Notes under the pieces: model-generated
What the model saw: the letters and a program-made list of their open reading frames with translations, nothing else
Told to the model about the DNA's origin: nothing
Database searches by the model: none
Position numbers and translations under genes: made by a program
Source: Polytrichum commune
Taxonomy: Eukaryota > Streptophyta > Polytrichopsida > Polytrichales > Polytrichaceae
DNA length: 64,000 nucleotides
Assembly: GCA_950295325.1 (NCBI GenBank)
Contig: OX485805.1
Location: 6,636,501-6,700,500, forward strand
Direction: 5' to 3'
In this document: positions 59,651-64,000 of the stretch, piece after piece
How positions within the stretch are numbered: the first letter of the stretch is position 1
How the letters are laid out: every line of letters starts with the position of its first letter

Positions 59651-60446
59651 TGTCGCGCACCTCTCCATGAGGAGTGCCCGCAACACCATATGCACAAGGG
59701 GGACCCTGGAGTGACACCCGGGACTTGTGACGCCATTGGTGAGAGGGACCAAGTGATCCTAATGTGGGTGAGGGCCCCGGGCGTTTAGAACGCCTCCCAC
59801 CCACAAAGACTAGGAGTCATGAGGGTAAAGCCATAAGCTATGAGTAGCTTATGGCGTCCCGATTCTAGAATGCTAAAGGACACCTCAATCTGAGGTGTGA
59901 GCTAGGAGATATGGCACTTTGAGTGGGATGTTGTCCCGGGACAGCGCCCTGGAACAGCAGGGGCCTGGGAGTGGCTCCCGGGACTGCAAAGGTTTAAACA
60001 GGCATAACTTCCTCAATACTTGCCTGAATAGGGCAAGTGAGGTGTCCATAGGGATCTACGTGAAATGTAGATGACGATAGAGTGGTTGGTTGTTAGATTC
60101 ACAGACCGCACGTGGAAGTTATGAAGGTCTGAAGCTGCAGGGAGGCTTCTAGACCCAGCGGCTAAGGGAAAATGTCTACTTGGCCCCAACTCTTGGTAGA
60201 GAGACAAAAGGAATGTTGACGGTGGGGGAGGGGCCCCGCCAAAAGTCCTAGAGGCTTATATGGGTGAGGCGGCTTTGCCGACCGACCCCCCCGGAGCATA
60301 ATTGGCAATGTGCTCCGGGTGGTTGTAGTGTTGTCCTAGCAACACTATGACCAAGTAGGGAGTGGACTTCCATGGATGGAAGTCCACCTTAGCGATGGGT
60401 TACCTACTAAGGGGAAAGAGTCCCGAATGCATGTGTAGGAGGATTT

Positions 60447-61418
60447 TGTCGCGCACCTCTCCATGCGGAGTGCCCGAAACACCATGGGCACAAGGGGGAC
60501 CCCGGAGTGACACCCGGGACTTGTGGCGCCGTTGGTGAGAGGGCCCAAGTGATCCTAGTGTGGGTGAGGGCCCCAGGCGTTGGGAACGCCTCCCACCCAC
60601 GAAGATTAGGAGGCACAAGGGTAAGGCCATAAGTTATGCGTAGCTCATGGCGTGGTGATTCTAGAATGCTCAAGAACACCTCAATCGGAGGTGTGAGCTA
60701 GGAGTTATGGCCATTTGAGTGGGGCGCTGTCCCGGGACATCGCCCTGGTACAGCAGTGCCTGGGAGAGATTCCCGGGACTGCCAAGGTTCAAACAGGCAT
60801 AACTTCCCCAAGACCTGCCCGAATGGGGCAAGTGAGGAGTCCATCGGCATCTACGTGAAGCGTAGATGAAGATGAAGTGGTTGGTTGTTCTGATCGGACA
60901 TCATACAAGGAAGTTATGATGGTCTCAAGCTGCTGGGGGGGTTCTAGGCCCAGCAGCTAAAGGGAAATGTCCACCTGGCCCCAACTCTTGGTAGAGAGAC
61001 AAGAGGTTGGTTGACGGTGGGGTAGGGGCCCCGCGTGAAGTCCTAGAGGCTTATAGGGGTGAGGTGGTGTGGCCTCACCCACCCGAGGCCGAACGGCAAG
61101 GCCTCCATGGGCTTTGGCCTATTGTGAGGCCATAGTTGCCTAGTATGCTTCGGGTTGTTGTAGTGTTGCTCCGGCAACGCGATGATCAACATAGGATTGG
61201 ACTTCCATGGATGGAAGTCCACATTTGGGAATTGGTTATTGATTAAGGGGTGAGTCCCGAAAGCAAAGTAGGAGGGTTGGTTCCCTCCTATGAACTATTG
61301 GTCCGGGGTAAGAGGAGCTATCCATTAGCATGGCGGAATGCGAATGGTTAGCGCTCGTAACCTTTGCTAGAAACGAAAATTGGCAAGATTGTTAAGGGAG
61401 CGAGCAAGGGTTGCGACA
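60447..61418 (+). mobile_element. Solo LTR nested in element D's 5' LTR
   Basis: 972 bp of the longer LTR subfamily. The flanks share ATTT (60443-60446, 61419-61422), a 4-bp duplication or a 5-bp one with a changed base. The undisturbed target is visible in the 30693 LTR (GGAGGGTTTGGTGACC). Confidence 0.9.
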
Positions 61419-61568
61419 ATTTGGTGACCAAATATGGGATTGAAGGTCCGCGGTTTTGAAAGCTAACCATGCATGTGCGTGGGATGTGCAGGTTAGCGTT
61501 CGGGACACTTGCTAGAGTTGGAAAGCGATTGAGCTAAGTGGAGAAAAACTAGCAAGAGTCGCGACACG

Positions 61569-61580
61569 TGGTATCAGAGC
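61569..61580 (+). other. Element D primer-binding site
   Basis: TGGTATCAGAGC, initiator-Met tRNA type, 2 bp after the LTR end. Confidence 0.9.
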
Positions 61581-61616
61581 AGGGTTTCGTCTTTGAGCTA
61601 GCACTTTGAAGGAGAG

Positions 61617-62666
61617 ATGGCTACCAAACATGCGGGTAACGATGGTGAGGCGGGGACTTCTAAAAAGTTGCGACGCTCAAAACGGAACAAAGATCATGTT
61701 GAAGAGGATGTTGACCCCGCCATTGAGTCTATTAACAATGGTGGGGATGATGGTGCAACCGGTGAGGAAGTGGAGGGGTCCCTAGAAAGGGGTCCCGAAA
61801 ACCTCGAAGAAAATTCGGGGGCTAGACTTCCAAATGCGCCCGAAAGCTTGGAAGGTGGTGATGTTGGATTAAAATTCCAACTCAAAATGCTTGAGTTCAT
61901 GGACTCCGTGAATCAAGAGCTCAAGCGTGTCAAGGACGAGAGAGCTCGCCAAGACAAAATGATCGAGCTCCTTATGATGCAAGGGGCTAGGCCTTGTTCT
62001 TCAACAAAGAAGTTGGCCAAGGTAAATATGCCAAATACCTTTTCGGGGCTTGGTAAGGCAAGAAAGGTCAAAGAATTTTTATTGGAAATGGACAACTACT
62101 ACGATGTCCAAAGGCCCGATGAAGACGACAAGGTCTCCATAGCGGTGACCTTTTTGAAAGACCATGCGCTCCAATGGTGGACGAGCAAAAAAGAACAAGA
62201 GCCCGAGTTGGTGGCAAACTTGACTTGGGTCGGCTTCAAGGAATTGCTTGTTGATAGGTTCACGCCAGAGTACCAAGAATTGCGGGAGGGAATGAACTTG
62301 GTGCAAATGAGGCACACGGGGTCCCTTAAGGCCTATGTGCGCGATTTTAACGCCCAAATGAATGCTACACCTAAGATGGATGAATTTGCCAAGAGATGCA
62401 TTTTCTTAGGTGGCTTACAAAAGTGGGTGGTAGACGCCTTGTTTAAGTTTCCAAAGCTTCCCGAGGACGTGGCGGGAATCATTAAGATTGCGGAGAGAAT
62501 TGAAGCCGACGGCCCCGAAAGAAAGTCAAGCGGCCCCGCACAACAAAGCGGCTCGAGTCGAAATATGTCTCGAGGCAAAGAGCGCAAGAAATTTGGGCCA
62601 TCCAACCATTTCAAAGGACAACCCGACGGGACAAATTCCACCAAGGAGGAAAACCACCCAATGTAG
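61617..62666 (+). CDS. gag: Element D gag (capsid) protein
   Basis: 349 codons from ATG 61617 to TAG 62664-62666. It has an acidic N-terminus, a coiled-coil-like segment ([20 protein letters not shown]) and the retrotransposon gag core: [65 protein letters not shown]. The role is capsid assembly around element RNA. The zinc knuckle lies beyond the stop, in the -1 frame, so gag and pol are separated by one base near 62640-62650. This may be a frameshift mutation or a frameshift site. Gypsy chromoviruses often have one fused frame, which favours mutation. Confidence 0.9.
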   Translation: MATKHAGNDGEAGTSKKLRRSKRNKDHVEEDVDPAIESINNGGDDGATGEEVEGSLERGPENLEENSGARLPNAPESLEGGDVGLKFQLKMLEFMDSVNQELKRVKDERARQDKMIELLMMQGARPCSSTKKLAKVNMPNTFSGLGKARKVKEFLLEMDNYYDVQRPDEDDKVSIAVTFLKDHALQWWTSKKEQEPELVANLTWVGFKELLVDRFTPEYQELREGMNLVQMRHTGSLKAYVRDFNAQMNATPKMDEFAKRCIFLGGLQKWVVDALFKFPKLPEDVAGIIKIAERIEADGPERKSSGPAQQSGSSRNMSRGKERKKFGPSNHFKGQPDGTNSTKEENHPM

Positions 62667-64000
62667 GAATTAAAGGAGGCGACATGAAGGACAAGCGGTG
62701 CCACAAATGTGGCAAACTTGATCATTTTCAAGCGGCGTGCCCCGACAACAAGGTGAGTGTCAAGACAAATCATGGTTGTACCGCCGACCAAATGCTAGAA
62801 GGTGGCTTTGTGGCCAAGGCTAGTAGCCTTAAGCCAAGGCCAAGTCTTTTGTTCCTTGAAGCCGAAATCAATGGTCGGAATGTCTCATGCTTGGTTGATA
62901 CAGGGGCAACGCACTCCTTCATGAGCCCGAAACTTGCGAAGGAATTGGGCTTGCCAACGGGTAGAGCGGGCAAGCCCATTAACGTGCGGTTCGCAAAGGG
63001 CGAGCCGCATGAGACGAAGGAGGTAGCGTTGAACGTGAACTTAAAGTGTGGGACGTTGGAGTTTAAGGAGAATTTCACACTTTGTGAAATGGATGAGGTG
63101 GACCTCATTTTGGGGGACACCTTCTTCGAGACTCACACGGTGGATGTGAGGCGCAAGCCGGTGCGGCTTGTAGTTTGTCGTAATGGCAAGGAAATGACTT
63201 TAAAGTTGACGAGGACTCCTATGGCGGGAGGAGGCAAGTTGAATTTGGTCTCGATAGACCGAATGTCCAAAGTACAAATGGTTGTGGTGGTCCGAATGGA
63301 GCAACACCAAAAAACTCACGAGGAGGCTAAAACCGATGGGCCTCCTCCAAAGCACATTCGCGATGTATTAAGGAGGTACAAGGAGGTACTCGCCGACGAG
63401 TTGCCCCAAGAGTTACCGCCAACGAGAGAAGTCGATCACAAGATCGAGGTGATCCCGGGGTCCGAGCCACCGTCCAAGGCACCTTATCGATTGAACCAAA
63501 AAGAGTTGCTAGAATTGAAGAAGCAACTCAATGACTTGCTATCAAGAGGTTACATTAGGCCGAGTAAATCACCATATGGGGCCCCGGTGCTCTTTGTGGA
63601 TAACAAAGATGGCAAGCTACGCATGTGTATCGATTATAGGGCCTTGAATAAGGTGACTATCAAAAACAACTACCCGCTACCTCGGATTGATGATCTTTTC
63701 GACCGATTGGCGGGAGCTAAGTATTTTAGTCGTATTGACTTAAAATCCGGGTATTATCAAATTCGAATCGCGAATGAAGATGTTGAAAAGACGGCGTGCC
63801 GCACAAGGTATGGGTCTTACGAGTTTTTGGTGATGCCTTTCGGGTTGTGTAATGCGCCCTCGACATTCACAACCCTTATGAATACCATCTTTCGAGAGGA
63901 AACCGACGATTTCGTAATAATCTATATCGACGACATCTTGGTGTATTCCAAGACGGCGGAGGAGCATGCACGGCACCTTGAGGTGGTGCTTCGAAAACTA
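62644..64000 (+). CDS. pol: Element D zinc knuckle - protease - reverse transcriptase (pol, partial)
   Basis: One open frame of about 452 codons to the window edge. Zinc knuckle [14 protein letters not shown] (C-x2-C-x4-H-x4-C, about 62699-62740); aspartic protease [12 protein letters not shown] with the catalytic Asp codon at 62897; linker; RT with [72 protein letters not shown] and catalytic YIDD at 63923-63934. Integrase and chromodomain, if present, are off-window. No stop in this frame was found. The link to gag is the one-base shift noted there. Confidence 0.92.

Larger units (their letters stand above)
59651..64000 (+). mobile_element. Element D: coding-competent Ty3/gypsy element, 5' part
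   Basis: 5' LTR 59651-60446 + 61423-61566 (940 bp without the inserted solo LTR and one target copy), primer-binding site at 61569, then gag and pol running off the right edge. The LTR belongs to the 940-bp subfamily also seen at 30693. The left flank is GTGCT; the matching right flank lies outside the window. It is the only copy here with an uninterrupted protease-RT frame, so it or a relative could supply proteins to A, B, C and E. Confidence 0.88.

Overview
The window looks like nuclear DNA of a streptophyte plant that is heavily loaded with transposons. The evidence is GT-AG introns, plant-type Ty3/gypsy retrotransposons with an initiator-Met tRNA primer site, hAT-type MITEs, LINE fragments, short CCCTAAA runs, and a MORN gene that resembles the plant membrane-anchored MORN family. 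I cannot name the species. A non-flowering lineage is possible because two of the three host-like genes (a DUF7869-type protein and a ParB-like protein) are not familiar from flowering plants, but this is a weak inference.

Layout. 1-670 holds the 5' part of a MORN-repeat membrane-protein gene on the minus strand, running off the left edge. 671-12136 is mostly non-coding: a perfect hairpin, a complete 226-bp hAT MITE, a compound microsatellite, diverged direct and tandem repeats, and LINE scraps. At 9716-11541 is the first copy of a duplicated block. 12137-15161 is a two-intron-scale DUF7869 gene on the minus strand with one apparent frameshift. 15336-16353 is an array of 17 palindromes. The second copy of the duplicated block (16410-25262) is split by a full-length retrotransposon (element A, 16547-23828).

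From about 26.6 kb to 59.65 kb lies one large gene on the plus strand: a 5' UTR exon with a 60-bp minisatellite, then at least four coding exons for a protein with a ParB-like box and a degenerate DNA-methyltransferase-like segment. It carries nonsense codons and frameshifts, and LTR elements have inserted into its exons and introns. One exon is split by a 23-kb nest: element C (to 57348) containing element B, a solo LTR and element E. A coding-competent relative, element D, starts at 59651 and runs off the right edge with gag, protease and reverse transcriptase.

Two themes tie the window together. First, one retrotransposon family with about 940-978-bp LTRs supplies 15 LTR copies. Elements A, B, C and E share the same gag deletion, the same loss of the RT core and the same internal tandem repeats, yet A, B and E have nearly identical LTR pairs and perfect target duplications. 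They were therefore probably mobilised in trans by a D-like partner. Second, a palindrome with arms GTTTGGGTC and GACCCAAAC around four variable bases occurs in every intron inferred for the ParB-like gene, twice in frame in its coding sequence, and as the 15.3-kb array.
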